64,000 bases of DNA from Polytrichum commune. Its lineage: Eukaryota; Streptophyta; Polytrichopsida; Polytrichales; Polytrichaceae. Position 1 is the stretch's first letter, and each line of letters starts with the position of its first letter. Under the pieces are notes generated by a model that saw only the letters and a list, made by a program, of their open reading frames with translations, was not told the origin of the DNA and searched no databases. The stretch covers positions 32,461,666 through 32,525,665 of the forward strand of contig OX485807.1 of assembly GCA_950295325.1 (NCBI GenBank), written 5' to 3'. The position numbers were made by a program, and so were the translations under genes. This document shows positions 33,435 through 46,452 of this stretch, piece after piece.

Positions 33435-34379
33435 CCCCTAATTGTTTGGACCTGCCACAACAGAATGCATTCCAACAAAATGATCATATATAGCTGGTAT
33501 CATGTGGGCCTTCTGTAATAACCTCTTCTTAGGGTTGGTTTAGGGCCACTTCACACACGAGAAAAGTGCCAACTCCAATTATTGGTATTATTTGTATATG
33601 TGATGTCATCTTCCTCTATTATGGATTATTAGAGTTATCCTCTCACTCAAGATGACTTTTGATCAGGAGTTGGTGGTTTTGCATACAAGTCCTTCCATGT
33701 TTGGAAAGCTTGAGGTATTGTGGAGGTTCACGAGGTGCTACATTGAGGGGAAGGCTAAATCCCCTGTAGTAACGCACAGCTGGCTCACGTATGGCCACCG
33801 TGGCACGTGGGCCCGCGCCGGTGCCTAGCCCATTTGACCCCCCAAGGTTTAGGGTACGGTCGTACTTTGCTAACGCCCGAGACACTGCGCAGTGTCCCGA
33901 ACTTGAGTCGCCGGAACACTGCAATGCCGGAACACTAGCCCCATCCATCGCCATGCCATCCCCCTCATGCCATGCCTAGCCATGCCATCCCCTCATGCCC
34001 ACGCCATGGCTGTGGGGCTCACCAATACGTCATCTCCCGTCAACCCAGAGTCTCGGAATGCGCATTAGGAGACGGGAGTGAAGGAGGAGCAGTCCCTTTA
34101 ACCCATATTGTTTGGGGGACAGCTCAAGGGCAAGCTTATAAGGAGAAGTGGCCAGCACCTCGTTCGAGAACAAGATGTTGACTTGGAATTGGTTACTTGC
34201 TACTTGTTGCTAAGACTATGGCCCCCTCTGATGAGAGAGGTTACTTGGAACTGGTGACTGGTTATTGGCTTTTGAGACTATGGCCGGATACTGAGACTAT
34301 GGTCGCGCCCGTCTAGACTATGGTCCTAGGGATTAGACTCTTCGCTTAGGCCGGTTCGCTTAGCTCAGTCACTCAGTTC

Positions 34380-34690
34380 CTGTTACTTTGCCATTGCTTT
34401 TGCATGTAATCCCAAAAGTCCAAAAGTCTTTTTCTTCAGGGTATTTTTTGCTCAACTCGTCTAGCTTATCTTTTGCCCAAGTTGTTGATTCAAAGCCACT
34501 AGGTGAAGTCGTATCATACATCATGAGACCCAACTCTTGAAGAACCATTGCACGTCGTACAATGTCTTTGATCTTTTAACAAGAGTGTTTTTGCCATGCA
34601 CGACGAACATGCCACAAGCAAAGGAAAATTGGAGTTCTAGGCCACGTCTCTCTGAAACATGCGAAAGATCAACCATGTCAATGTGAATTT
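34380..34690 (-). pseudogene. MULE transposase fragment in the left arm (mirrored in the right arm)
   Basis: Read on -, the left arm encodes TPIFLCLWHVRRAWQKHSC, a stop, then KIKDIVRRAMVLQELGLMMY...DKLDELSKKYPEEKDFWTF. This is the LCxWHxxRAW region of MULE transposases. It ends near a stretch (ACATGCAAAAGCAATGGCAAAGTAA) also present at the start of the central gene piece. The right arm carries the same fragment on + near 36537-36830. Confidence 0.75.
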
Positions 34691-35216
34691 TTTTTTTGAG
34701 TAACGGCTTTCACAATGATATAAAATGACATTTAACAATGAATATGAGATAAATGGGTGGAATATATGTCAAGAATTGTTTGACTAACTCAAACATTCGT
34801 GGGAATGTAACATTGATCTTGTAACACTAAAGTTGTAACACTGCAATCCTAAACACTGAAGTTTGTGTACGTATTAGCTATAGAATTACTATGGTTATCC
34901 AAGTAGCAAGAAACTATGAACAGAACTATAACTGATGTAATAACCCATTCGCAATTTCAAAATACAACAGAGTTGATACTTACACATGCATGGCTGCCTA
35001 TTGGAGAAAAACATATAACTACAAACATGATGATGGCTTTCTTGGTAGGAAATTGCATAACAATCTTATATGAAGAGTAGGACATTGGATGTCAACAGTG
35101 TATTCCGTGACACTAGAATCCTCAGAGTCCACATTTTTTCCTAAGTTCCAATGGGGGTAGTATCACGCGAGCAAACACTGATATGATGTTAGTGTTTGAA
35201 TTAACAGCCAAACATT

Positions 35217-36284
35217 CTAAGACGTCTTGCCACAGTTTTTCCCTTTTGCTCCAAGGAATTTTTTCTCTCGAAAAAGGCTAAACCCCCTGCCATCATTGAT
35301 GGCTTGCAGCACTAGCAAAGCCACAATTGGGTGAAGTGTTCCAGACTTCAAATATGTTTTCAATGCTCGGACCCTACCCACGACTTGATTTAAATCTGCT
35401 AGAAGATGCTCCATGAGGACAATGTCCCCCGTGACTTCTTTAGAGAGGTCTATAACCAATTGCCTCAAAGCTTCGCCGAGATCCTTTGACGAAACACTGG
35501 TCCGAACCGGAGTTTGCTTCGGGGTACATACCGGGGCAGTGTCAGGAGGAAATTGTGGATGACGAAGCGGTGTAGAAGGGGTGAGGAGTTCTCTCATACC
35601 ACCTATGACGGTTCCAACATGTTTGCCATAGAAACGTGCAATTGTACCCTCAACAATATCCGGTCGAAGCATGAGCAGGACCTTCACAACATGCTTACAT
35701 ATATTCCCCCGTTGTACCCAAACACATTTACACCCTGCCCATTCCTCTGCAGGATTATGCACAATGTATCTAATGTGTCGGTGCTCGGAAGAAGTCACTA
35801 AGGCATGGTTCCCTGGAAGCACATTCAGTGTCACGTCAGCATCTGGAATGTCACTTGCCTTCATCAGTGCTGTGACTACAAAATTTTGCATTTTTTTGTT
35901 GTCTACAAAACCATTTTCTTTTCGAAGGCCCTTATACAAGAAGTGGTCGTGCACTTCTTCCGTAAGAGCAGTAATAGTCCAATCTACACGTCTTCCAACC
36001 ATGCGACTTCTCTCTGATTTTAACATTGACTTTAAAAACCCATGGTACCCTTCAATAGCTGCATTCGTGTCCTGGCCAACATAAGGTAGGTTCCGGTAAC
36101 CTACCACCCACATGTGAGCCTTACTTTGCCATTGCTTTCGCATGTAATTTCCTACCAAGAAAGCCATCATCATGTTTGTAGTTATATGTTTTTCTCCAAT
36201 AGGCAGCCATGCATGTGTAAGTATCAACTCTGTTGTATTTTGAAATTGCGAATGGGTTATTACATCAGTTATAGTTCTGTTCAT
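35217..36284 (-). pseudogene. MULE transposase, C-terminal part with SWIM finger
   Basis: An open frame of 355 codons. From about 36146 downward it encodes YMRKQWQSKAHMWVVGYRNL, TNAAIEGYHGFLKSML and the SWIM zinc finger CKCVWVQRGNICKH (CxCx9CxH), all typical of MULE transposases. The N-terminal half with the first two catalytic Asp residues is absent. The first 46 residues lie inside the right arm. No break after that. It cannot be a full transposase. It resembles the C-terminal part of the decayed gene at 43284-46452. Confidence 0.8.
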
Positions 36285-37619
36285 AGTTTCTTGCTACTTG
36301 GATAACCATAGTAATTCTATAGCTAATACGTACACAAACTTCAGTGTTTAGGATTGCAGTGTTACAACTTTAGTGTTACAAGATCAATGTTACATTCCCA
36401 CGAATGTTTGAGTTAGTCAAACAATTCTTGACATATATTCCACCCATTTATCTCATATTCATTGTTAAATGTCATTTTATATCATTGTGAAAGCCGTTAC
36501 TCAAAAAAAAAATTCACATTGACATGGTTGATCTTTCGCATGTTTCAGAGAGACGTGGCCTAGAACTCCAATTTTCCTTTGCTTGTGGCATGTTCGTCGT
36601 GCATGGCAAAAACACTCTTGTTAAAAGATCAAAGACATTGTACGACGTGCAATGGTTCTTCAAGAGTTGGGTCTCATGATGTATGATACGACTTCACCTA
36701 GTGGCTTTGAATCAACAACTTGGGCAAAAGATAAGCTAGACGAGTTGAGCAAAAAATACCCTGAAGAAAAAGACTTTTGGACTTTTGGGATTACATGCAA
36801 AAGCAATGGCAAAGTAACAGGAACTGAGTGACTGAGCTAAGCGAACCGGCCTAAGCGAAGAGTCTAATCCCTAGGACCATAGTCTAGACGGGCGCGACCA
36901 TAGTCTCAGTATCCGGCCATAGTCTCAAAAGCCAATAACCAGTCACCAGTTCCAAGTAACCTCTCTCATCAGAGGGGGCCATAGTCTTAGCAACAAGTAG
37001 CAAGTAACCAATTCCAAGTCAACATCTTGTTCTCGAACGAGGTGCTGGCCACTTCTCCTTATAAGCTTGCCCTTGAGCTGTCCCCCAAACAATATGGGTT
37101 AAAGGGACTGCTCCTCCTTCACTCCCGTCTCCTAATGCGCATTCCGAGACTCTGGGTTGACGGGAGATGACGTATTGGTGAGCCCCACAGCCATGGCGTG
37201 GGCATGAGGGGATGGCATGGCTAGGCATGGCATGAGGGGGATGGCATGGCGATGGATGGGGCTAGTGTTCCGGCATTGCAGTGTTCCGGCGACTCAAGTT
37301 CGGGACACTGCGCAGTGTCTCGGGCGTTAGCAAAGTACGACCGTACCCTAAACCTTGGGGGGTCAAATGGGCTAGGCACCGGCGCGGGCCCACGTGCCAC
37401 GGTGGCCACACGTGAGCCAGCTGTGCGTTACTACAGGGGATTTAGCCTTCCCTCTACATTGAGTTTGGTCCTCAATGAATGGAAATAGGTGGCTCACATT
37501 CAAATTCATAAGCCGGACGCTAAAGAACCCCTATCGAGCTTTGTGCGCCTAAGAATCCGCGTCCCCTGGCCCATGTGCCAATGCCCAAACCATAACTTTC
37601 TAGACCTGCCCACGTTGTT

Positions 37620-38150
37620 GTCCGCACCTTGCCTAACCGGATGTTATGCACTTAAATATGTAGAATGTGTTATGCATCGAAATCTCAGCAATGTGTTGTG
37701 CGCCAATCCCAAATCTACAAATGTGTTATGCACTAAATCCAAATTTACAAATGTGTCATGCGTCATATTCATATTTACCAATGTGTCATACACGAGACCG
37801 AGATTTACGAATGTATCATGCACTAGATCCAAATTTACAAATATGTCATGCGTCATATTCACAATTACAAATGTGTCATGCGTCATATTCATATTTACGA
37901 ATGTATCATTCGTCATCTTCAAATTTACAAATATATCATGCGTCATATTCATATTTACAAATGTGTCATGCATTAGGGTGTCATTTTGAAAAATGTGTTA
38001 TGCGCTAGATTCATATTGACAAATGTGTTATGCACTAAAGTGTCATTTTGAAAAATGTGTTATGCGCTAGATCCATATTTAAAAATATGTTATGCGCTAA
38101 ATCCATATTTACAAATGTGTTATGTGTTTAACCCATATTTATAAAATGTG
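37620..38150. repeat. ~30-bp minisatellite in the left MULE arm
   Basis: Units of the form AAATGTGTCATGCGTCATAT followed by TCATATTTAC repeat about 17 times with variation. The inverted equivalent is at 46975-47525. Small blocks of like sequence occur at 40650-40760 and 44570-44720. Frames running through these arrays (FTNVSCVIF repeats) are artefacts. Confidence 0.85.
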
Positions 38151-38159
38151 TTGTGCACC

Positions 38160-40640
38160 ACAAGGGAAGCGAAATGACATGACACGCCAAGTGAGGGGAC
38201 TTGGTGGAGTTGTTACCGATGGTGGGCTCTGCATTCATCAACATGCCTTCGGGAAGCATGGCTTCTGCAATACAATGCATATTTCACAGCCCTTCCACGC
38301 TGAGGCGATTGGCAAATTTTTGTTGTTGCAAGACTTAGGGTTGGGGGGAAGAGGTTTGGGGTTACATGGCCAACTGTCCCAATCCCACCCCTACACTTCA
38401 GAGAGCCTGCCATGCGTCAGGGTTTTACGCGGCCATAGCCATCGTGAGCTTTCATGTTTTTGAGCTCCAATTTCTTCGTTTACTCTTCTGGAGATTGCCT
38501 GCAACGTGTTGTTTTAGGCTCTGCTTGTTTGTTCTCTGGGATTTTCGAGGGTTAGGGGAAGAGAGTGGGGGATTTGGTGATCAGGCTTGATCTCATCGCT
38601 TTAACTTGCGGTCTCTTCAGTGTCCATAATTGGAGAAAACTTCCTTAAGGCTCTCCACCTGTTTAGTAGCAAAATTGCACATAGATTTGCCCACACTTGG
38701 TACAACCTTGAAGGGGAACTTTCCTTCCTCTACTGATAGAATTGAAGGTTGTTCTTCAAAGACCCTACAAGAAATTTTATGTACTTCACAATGAACTGAG
38801 CTTCTTGTTCACATCTACAAGCTCAAAGACAATGAGCTACCAGTCTTTCAGCAATGAGGCATTTGTACCAAGCCAGTTGGGACATTTGTTATTGAAGATT
38901 GAGTAGCCTTCTCGAAGCATGAAGATGGTTGTCTTTTTTTTTGGATTTGCAAGGGGAGGTGGCGGCCATGGACAACAACATCCTAGAGGTTGCATTGCAA
39001 TATGGTGATGGTGCAAGGCAACATAAACCTTCGGAGAAGTATGTCTTTGACCAGAGTGCCGCATGTGGCTCGGAGGCGTAGGGGCCATGGCGAATAATGC
39101 CAATGCCACGACAGCTCTCAGTGAGATGCTCAGCCTTCAAGCTCTGCTAACTTTGAAGAGGACGAGATTTGTGAGAGAAAGTGATGATTCTTGTGATATT
39201 GAGGTTGCACAAACCAATTGACCATGTGCCTAGTTGGGAGGTATGTTACTCGTGGGCCGGTTGCTCCATGGAGTCACACGGATATTGAATGGTGTGAGAT
39301 GGCAGTAATTATTGTTGATAATAAACAACATGATCCTCTCACACTTGAAGTGGATTGTCCGCAAATTCTTAGAGTGCTTAAGTTATTTATGAAAAATTTG
39401 TATGGTCGTAACGGCCTTTAGTCCATCCCTCACGAGGATTAATTTTAGAATTTATGAAATTTTTAGCTCGTGATAAGGATTGTTCAATAGCAATTAATGC
39501 CGCTATCCAAGAATTTGAGAGGTTTGCTTGGATTTATTTCCCGGATTTGATAGGCTCTGAATGTATATTGGAATCTTTCAATTTTGATATTATTGCCTTT
39601 TTGGATTCTGAATCTATTCAACATGAGGAAATCGCAACGAAGATCGAAGCATTCGTTGGTAGAATTGCACACAAAGCTGTGAGAAATATGATTTATACCA
39701 AGAAACACGAGGAGTTGGCAACTATGTGGCATGAATTAAAGGCAAATAATCAAACCAAGATCGACGCCAAAGAATCACTGCAATTTCCTTAGAAAATCTC
39801 ATTCAACTGGAATCCCTTAGAAAAAAAATATGCAGGAAATCTGTGAGTCAGGAATATGATTTCTCTGCCCCCTCTCTCATGGGCATCACTGCAAGGTTAT
39901 CACATATTTATCTCAGTCACTGAGACAAATCTTCTTAGTCATCTCCTTGGAATGTATCTTGCAACTAAGAGCCCTTACATAGAAAGGGATTACATAGGAA
40001 GTTTGTGACTTAGAGTGCATTCATCAGCACATATTTCCTGGCCTTTCTCTCATCTTTGTCATTTCATTGCAAGGTTTTCATATATTCTCAATCATTGAGA
40101 CTAATACCTTCTTCATTTCCTAAGAAGATCTTATTGAGCTGAGGTATTATTCAATATATAGAAAGGCTTATTACGTGCCTGAAATTGGGGTGAGCTTCTT
40201 ATTTTGGAAAATTTTGGGCATTGGACAATTATTAAAGCCAGGTGATGAAGGTTGGTTGCAAAGATCTTGCACGTAGGTCATGTTGTAAGGTTTAGGTTTA
40301 TCCTAGCACAATTCAAGGTGCAATTATGGTAGTCATTTTTAAAGATCCAATGCAATTGGAAATTTCTACTTGTGAGGGTTGCATGGTATAAGTTTTGATT
40401 GCTTAGGTGCATCAAACTAGTGAACTTGTCTTTGAGTAATTCTGGCACACTTTGTATTAAGCTTCAATTTGTATGAATTGATCAGATTAATACAAATAGT
40501 AGAAAACACAATATTCCAAGACCACATATTGGACAAGAAAGAATTGGGGGGGCATGTTAAAATATGTCTGTTGACTGCAAGAAATCACTAAGGTTTTGGT
40601 ATTTAGCATTTTAGAATGTATTTACATATGTGTCTGATTC
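38160..40640. other. MULE interior; possible captured gene fragments
   Basis: 39218-39792 on + reads as one protein-like stretch if a single frameshift near 39421 is allowed: EWCEMAVIIVDNKQ...ILRVLKLFMKNLYG then RGLILEFMKFLARDKDCSIA...FERFAWIYFPDLIGSE...EELATMWHELKANNQTK. I do not recognise it. It may be a host gene piece carried by the element. The rest of the interval shows no clear gene. Confidence 0.4.
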
Positions 40641-41156
40641 AAATGAATGCTAATGTGTTATGCATAATATCCAATGTGTCATGCATAATGTAGAATATGT
40701 CATGCAAATATGTTTTGCACAATGTCACATACATTATATCACATGCAAAATGTGTTATGCAAAACATTTAAAGTATCACCATTTATTGAATTCCCGGGGA
40801 GGGCACTCATACATGTATTTAATAACCCATCTGCGACAGAAGGGTATTTATCATGGGGCTATTTATCTAAGAAATTGGAATTCTTTACACCCTATCAGTA
40901 CAAATAAATCTAAATTTTGTCATTTTAGATGATCCTATTTGTATTTATAAAGTCGCAACTGAACTAGTTTCTAGTACCCTATGTTCCTTATAATTTTTAT
41001 ATTTGACCCCATGAATGACAACTCATAGGACTCTTGAAAGTTTGTAGTGAAAATTCAATAAACCATGTCTAGATTGAAGACATCAAACAATGTACCAAAA
41101 CATAAAAACTTGAAGCATTATTAGGACCTCCTATTGTTCCAAAACATACATCAAAC

Positions 41157-42504
41157 CACGGGGGGATCACACCCTCTTACATTTTGTAACCACGTGCGAT
41201 AATGGGGTATTTAATGGGGGGGTATTTATGCACCTCTCGGTATTTTATCCCTCCCTATTTGTAGATATAAAGTTGCTTTGACATATTTTTAAGCACCCTA
41301 TGTTTATTTGTAATTTTTTGGAGAGACCAATTTTTAGCATTATATATTTTTTATAAATTGTATAGGTACCAAATAATGAACAAAATACTATAGCATTGCA
41401 AAATCAACTATGTGAGCAACAAACGTTCCATACCATCCATCTTGTCATTTAATCGGTTTCAATTAGTTATACCAATGCTAAAGCATTCAAAGTACCATTC
41501 AAAACACAATCAATAACACTTGGAATTTAGTTAAAAGATTACCAATGAACATGGCGATGACAAAATATGCAAGCTAACATAGACAAGTTGTAAACACGGA
41601 TAGAACAAAACAAGAAATATAATCAATTGTCATAAGACATGAAAATTTTGCATAATTATCTACTCCAAAACAAAAGATTGCATTCAATTGAAAAAATTAA
41701 ATACACGAATTGAAAACATTTACTTTAATTGTGTTCACAAACACATTCAACCTTGTATCAAATATTTACAATGTGAAGGGTTAGGATATAACTATGCACC
41801 CTCCAATACATGTCAAGGTACATATCAATATCCTCTCTTATGTCATGATAAGACAAAAAATTTGGAGAGGTTTAACACCAATGATGACAAAGAACTAAAA
41901 CTAATTGTTGGCATGAGGCGGACATACCTCACGAGAGCAGAGCAAGCCAAATTTTTGGCGTTTGTGAAACACCCTGCGTGAATGTTGTGAATGCTATGGA
42001 GCAAAGAAGAAAGCTCCAAAAAATGTGTCTTACCTACCGCCTTTGTGCCACGCTTCACCAATGCAAGACCTCCTACCCAAACGCTTCACCACCTTCACAC
42101 CACTATGCTTGTCCAAACCCTAAGCAAACCCAAGGGCCGTTGAGAAGTCACAACATTCCTTCCCCCAAAAAAATCCACAACGTTTCCCTCCAAACTAACG
42201 CGTTTCATTCAAATTTGGACAAAATTACACAATTCTTCATCCAAGTAGTCAAACCCATAATTATTTCATTGATTCTACTACATACATTTGGGGGGATCCA
42301 ATATCTATAATCCTATTTTTTTTCTACTGATTACTAAAATGGAGGAATTATTCACCGCCTTATTTTACATATAAACATGTAGGGGACATATTTCCAAAGC
42401 TATGGTAGATCTAATGAAAGTATAAATTTTACCCTCAACGAATTAAATTGACCTTATTTTTTATCTCACGTGGTTTCGAAAATTCCAATAGTCATCTTCC
42501 CGTG
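41157..42504. mobile_element. hAT-like element nested in the large MULE
   Basis: Ends CACGGGGGGATCAC and ...CATCTTCCCGTG, with perfect 8-base TSDs CATCAAAC at 41149-41156 and 42505-42512. It is 1,348 bases long and an inverted relative of 48582-49823. Frames inside (about 98 and 111 codons) are not transposase-like, so it is non-autonomous. Confidence 0.85.
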
Positions 42505-42512
42505 CATCAAAC

Positions 42513-43283
42513 AATGTTCAAATCAAACAAACTTGAAGCAAGTAAACTTGAGAAAAGCACCAAAATAAAACGAATGAAGACAAGATTCTACTACTAGAAC
42601 TCCGAAAACCGCACACAACCACAAAATGCACGTCAAGAACTTCAACACCAAATCATGCTTCACAAGTAGCGTTGCATTGGAGCAAGCAACCCTAGGCAAA
42701 AATCAAAGATACAACGCACAAAGCAAAGAACACCAAAACCCTCGTCATCCAAATTTTTCATTCGGGAATTTGGATTGAAAATGGATAGTTTTTCATCCAT
42801 TGACCACCATAAAATGCATTATATACCTCTGCCTCAATATTTTTTTCTCTACCTACTATTCCCAACCCTATTTTAGATTGAAAGAATTAGATAAACTGAT
42901 GCATTATATGGTACCCTTATTTTTTTTATACACACAACTTTGTAATTGAAGAGGTGCTTCATTATATCGAAGAATTGTATAAATTTTATCACAAATGAAT
43001 AAAAAATACCCTACATTCTTTCTCACATGGTTTAATAAATTTTTGCGAGTGCCCTCCCCGGGATTGAATTGTAACATGTTTTGCAATTAATAAGCAATTT
43101 TATTCATATCCTACCAAACTCTACTCCCATCTGTAAGCATTATGCTTCTTGGATGATTATCTAGAAGACCCTTCAAGAAAACTTCTATATTTTCTCAATG
43201 AATGGTCACCATCACATGTAGGGAAAAATGTTGTATTATATTTTTTTCTAAAATGTCGCCACACCTTTTGCAATTAAATATTT
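42513..43283. other. MULE interior, no gene recognised
   Basis: AT-rich sequence between the nested hAT element and the end of the transposase pseudogene. No gene seen. Confidence 0.4.
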
Positions 43284-46200
43284 TTATTTTCCCTTTATAT
43301 GTTTCAAGTTTGCAACTAAATGTTCTTGTAGACCAGGGTATTCTATCGCGGTTTTGACAAGAGACTCATATAACAATATCACCGTTTTTGGAATCTTGTG
43401 ACCTAGTTTATTTTGTATTTCATATGAGAGCTCAAGGGAATGTGCTGCATCTCCAAGATTTCGATAAGAGAACAAAACTTGTGACAACATATCAAGTGCA
43501 CGTGCTTTAAAATTGAGGCAAACCAGGTTTTCTACTTGACCAACCTGATTAACATCATCACAGAAGTTGATGTCGTCTTCAATATTCTCCTCTTCAGTTG
43601 TTTGCAGATTTGTAAAACACTGAGATAATAGAAGTGTTCTTTGGGTTCCATGCACCATGCCAGCATGTCGGACAATGACCCCATCTCCAATTTCAGGGTG
43701 CAACACTTTAAACACTTTCATAGTATGCCTACAAATCATTTCTTGGGTAGCAATAAGACAACTGCACTATGCCCACTCTCAATTGGGGGAGTGGATGGTC
43801 CATACCTTAGGACGATTATTAATAGAGCTGACATATACAACGTCGTCATCAATGTATATCAGAACGTTGGAATTTGGTATGGCATCAGCTTGATTGATAG
43901 CTGAAGCAACGATGCCCTTTTGGTTGCGATTGCGAATGAATCCAAAGGCCTTACACCGAACGCCATACCAATAATGGGTGACCACCTCTCCAGTAAGATG
44001 ATAAATGAGCCAATCCATGCAGCGGCCATTGAAACGTTCTTTCGCAAAGTTCAATATATTCTTCAAATTCGAGTGATATGACTCGATTATAGCATTTGTA
44101 TTCTGCCCAGCATGTGGAATGTTGCGACTACCAGTACGCCACATGGAAATTTTATCTATCCAAACTTCATTCATGTATTTCATAAATATCGTTGTTTTTT
44201 TATGATCACGTTGTATATCACGAAGTTGTTCATTCATGTGTCTATAACACTGGATCATTATCAATGGGACAACCCTTCCCATACATGACAAGTCCAATTT
44301 GTTGTAAAACAACCGTTCTTTCAACCTTGTCGTTAATTTTTTTGATTGCATTTTTTGTCCATGCTTTTCGCATATGCCATAAGCATAGGAAAATTTGGAC
44401 AGAAGGCCACACTTTCCTAGAGAAAATGGATCAAACTCATAATTAATTTTTAAACATTTATAAACTGCAATGAATAAGACATATCATGGTGTTAAAAACT
44501 AGGACCCTGAATTAATAACACATGCATATGAAAACCTTAAATGGATATTCATAATATGGCCCCACAGTAGATGTTTAAGCAATATTGCAACAATTTTTAT
44601 GTGATATTTAATGCACAATACATGTAACATGACACATACTTCAAAACATGCAATGCATAATATGATATATATCACACTAAATACATAACACAATGTGTGC
44701 ATATCACATAATGCATAACATAGAGGCATATACCTGAGAGTGTTGATTTCGGCTTATGCATTGTCAACAATTATTGATGATGGACTCCATGTCTCGTAAA
44801 GGGTTTAAACGTTGCAATGCAATGCATCAAGCACAAGTCTAAGATCATCTTCACGAGATCGCGATACAAGAAAAATTGCTACCGGTATCTCATTCCTCCA
44901 ATCATCGAACACCATGACTATATAAAGCGGATACTACACAACCAATAGACCAATAAAACGATATAAAAAATGTTAAAGAAAATTCATAATGCAAACTTTA
45001 GCATAGATTGTACATAAATTTTTATGTTTAAATGTTGGAGATAGCAACATACCCTGGTTTAGTTGGTTCCGAATGTCGCGTCAATTGCAATTGCATTGTT
45101 ATGGCCAAATCTAACCATCATCTGTTGCTGCCATTTCGTCTGAATTTTAAGGCTGAATGGAATGTCTTCTTGATTAGTGTTGTTAAGGTTTAGAAGGGAG
45201 TGTTATTGATTTTAAAAAAACACAGAGTCATGGTTTTCATGGACCCACATTCGTAAGCTGATTGGATCCGAAGGGTGTTTTTCCCACAACTCTTCAGCTT
45301 TCTTCTTGCAGATATTCCGTACATCGGAAGGAAGCAAAAAAATATATCTTATCACTCGTTCGTTACACTTTGCCAACTCCTTCACATTTTGTTTGTATTG
45401 GCTCATGATTTGAGCTGGTGATAATCCCAAGGCATACATCTGCTCTATGCGAAGTTTCATGTCTTCATAAATATTAGACCTTAATGCATGACGAAAGCCA
45501 ACCACTGTACTTCCATGACACAACTCTCCATCTTTATTTGTATGCTCTATCTGCTCATATATGAGTTGACATTATGAGCCATCAAGATAATGCCTCTTCG
45601 CAACAAAACAACGAAGACACCCACGCTTAATGGACATACCTACCAGAGTTTTCCCAATCCTTTGTATTTTTTGGCCCGTCTTGCGGTTAATAGGGAAAGC
45701 GTCATAGTTGAGGATAGTCTTGCGACCTCGTTTGGCTTTATTTTCAAATGGTTTCCTTTTATATTCTTTTTGCGTAGATTTTAGGAGTGCTTGCATGTCC
45801 TGTGGAACAATCCATGTCTTATCCTCTGGCCCAAAGTTACATCTAAATGTGAATACAATAGAGAATGTTAAGCATTGATAATTTGGTTATCGATTTGTCA
45901 CATAACATCTTAATTATTGATGTCTACTATTATCAAGTTTGAATAACTCAAATTAGAGGCTCGATGTATAGATGGAGGCAATTATTATAATTTAAGGCCT
46001 TTTAACTTCATGATTTACATGCAAGCATTAGAATGAATAGACAATGGTGCATTAATTTGAGAAATGACCAATTAAGAGGATTGAAATGGATAACATAACC
46101 TGGTTGCAATATTAGGATTGTTGGCTCTTAGATTGCTAAAGGAATTTGGAAGATTTTTCTTGATAATTTCCTTGGTAAACTTGCACGGGAAGAGGTCATT

Positions 46201-46452
46201 ATTTTGTTCACCAACTATGAAGTCAGGAAGCCTCTCCCAGGGTATGATTGCATAGTTGATGGTGTTGTAACGACCATTTCCAGACAAAACTTGTTGAGTC
46301 CACTGGAGGTCCTCAAAGGCGAATGGGCCTATTAGTGGATACTGAGTCGATTCTTGTAATCTCATTATGAAATCTGCATGTACAACTTGAAAAGCAATCG
46401 AATCAGCTTTGGGATCTTTGTTGTCTGTCTCATAGTTGGATTTGAGGTCCAT
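43284..46452 (-). pseudogene. Full-length MULE transposase gene, decayed
   Basis: Reading down the - strand, most parts of a MULE transposase can be followed: WERLPDFIVGEQ with FPCKFTKE (46452-46080), a basic segment with GCLRCFVAKRHYLDGS, WEKHPSDPISLRMWVHENHD, AIAIDATFGTN (first Asp), an intron (GTATGT ... TGTGTAG), YPLYIVMVFDDWRNEIPVAI, SSIIVDNA (second Asp), FLCLWHMRKAWTKN, NTNAIIESYHSNLKN and a SWIM finger CSCLIATQEMICRH. At least seven in-frame stops interrupt it (for example TN-stop-TR, DNA-stop-AEIN, PN-stop-EWA-stop-CSC), and one frameshift occurs near 44270. Several stops fit CAA-to-TAA change. It cannot make an active enzyme. Confidence 0.82.

Larger units (their letters stand above)
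33748..37453. mobile_element. Mutator-like element with 1.3-kb inverted arms
   Basis: The left arm (33748-35054) and right arm (36146-37453) are inverted copies of 1,307 and 1,308 bases. By eye they are almost identical; one difference is ACGTATGG against ACGTGTGG near 33789. They begin GGGAAGGCTAAATCCCCTGT. The target duplication is CTACATTGAG at 33738-33747 and 37454-37463. The 1.1-kb centre carries the C-terminal part of a MULE transposase on -. The arms themselves contain another transposase piece in opposite orientation. Near-identity suggests recent insertion or recent arm conversion. Confidence 0.9.

Noticed and set aside
33791-37409. Duplicate small genes (62 and 69 codons) in inverted orientation
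   Set aside because: They are the same short frames in the two arms of the small MULE, with no known protein and weak coding features.
37620-38150. CRISPR-like array of ~30-bp repeats
   Set aside because: There are no unique spacers; units are contiguous and diverged, and they form the inverted arms of a Mutator-like element in a eukaryotic genome.
43284-46452. Stop codons in the MULE gene explained by a variant code reading TAA/TAG as Gln
   Set aside because: The intact genes in the window use CAA/CAG freely, have no internal TAA/TAG and end at ordinary stops. TGA also interrupts the MULE frame, and there is a frameshift.
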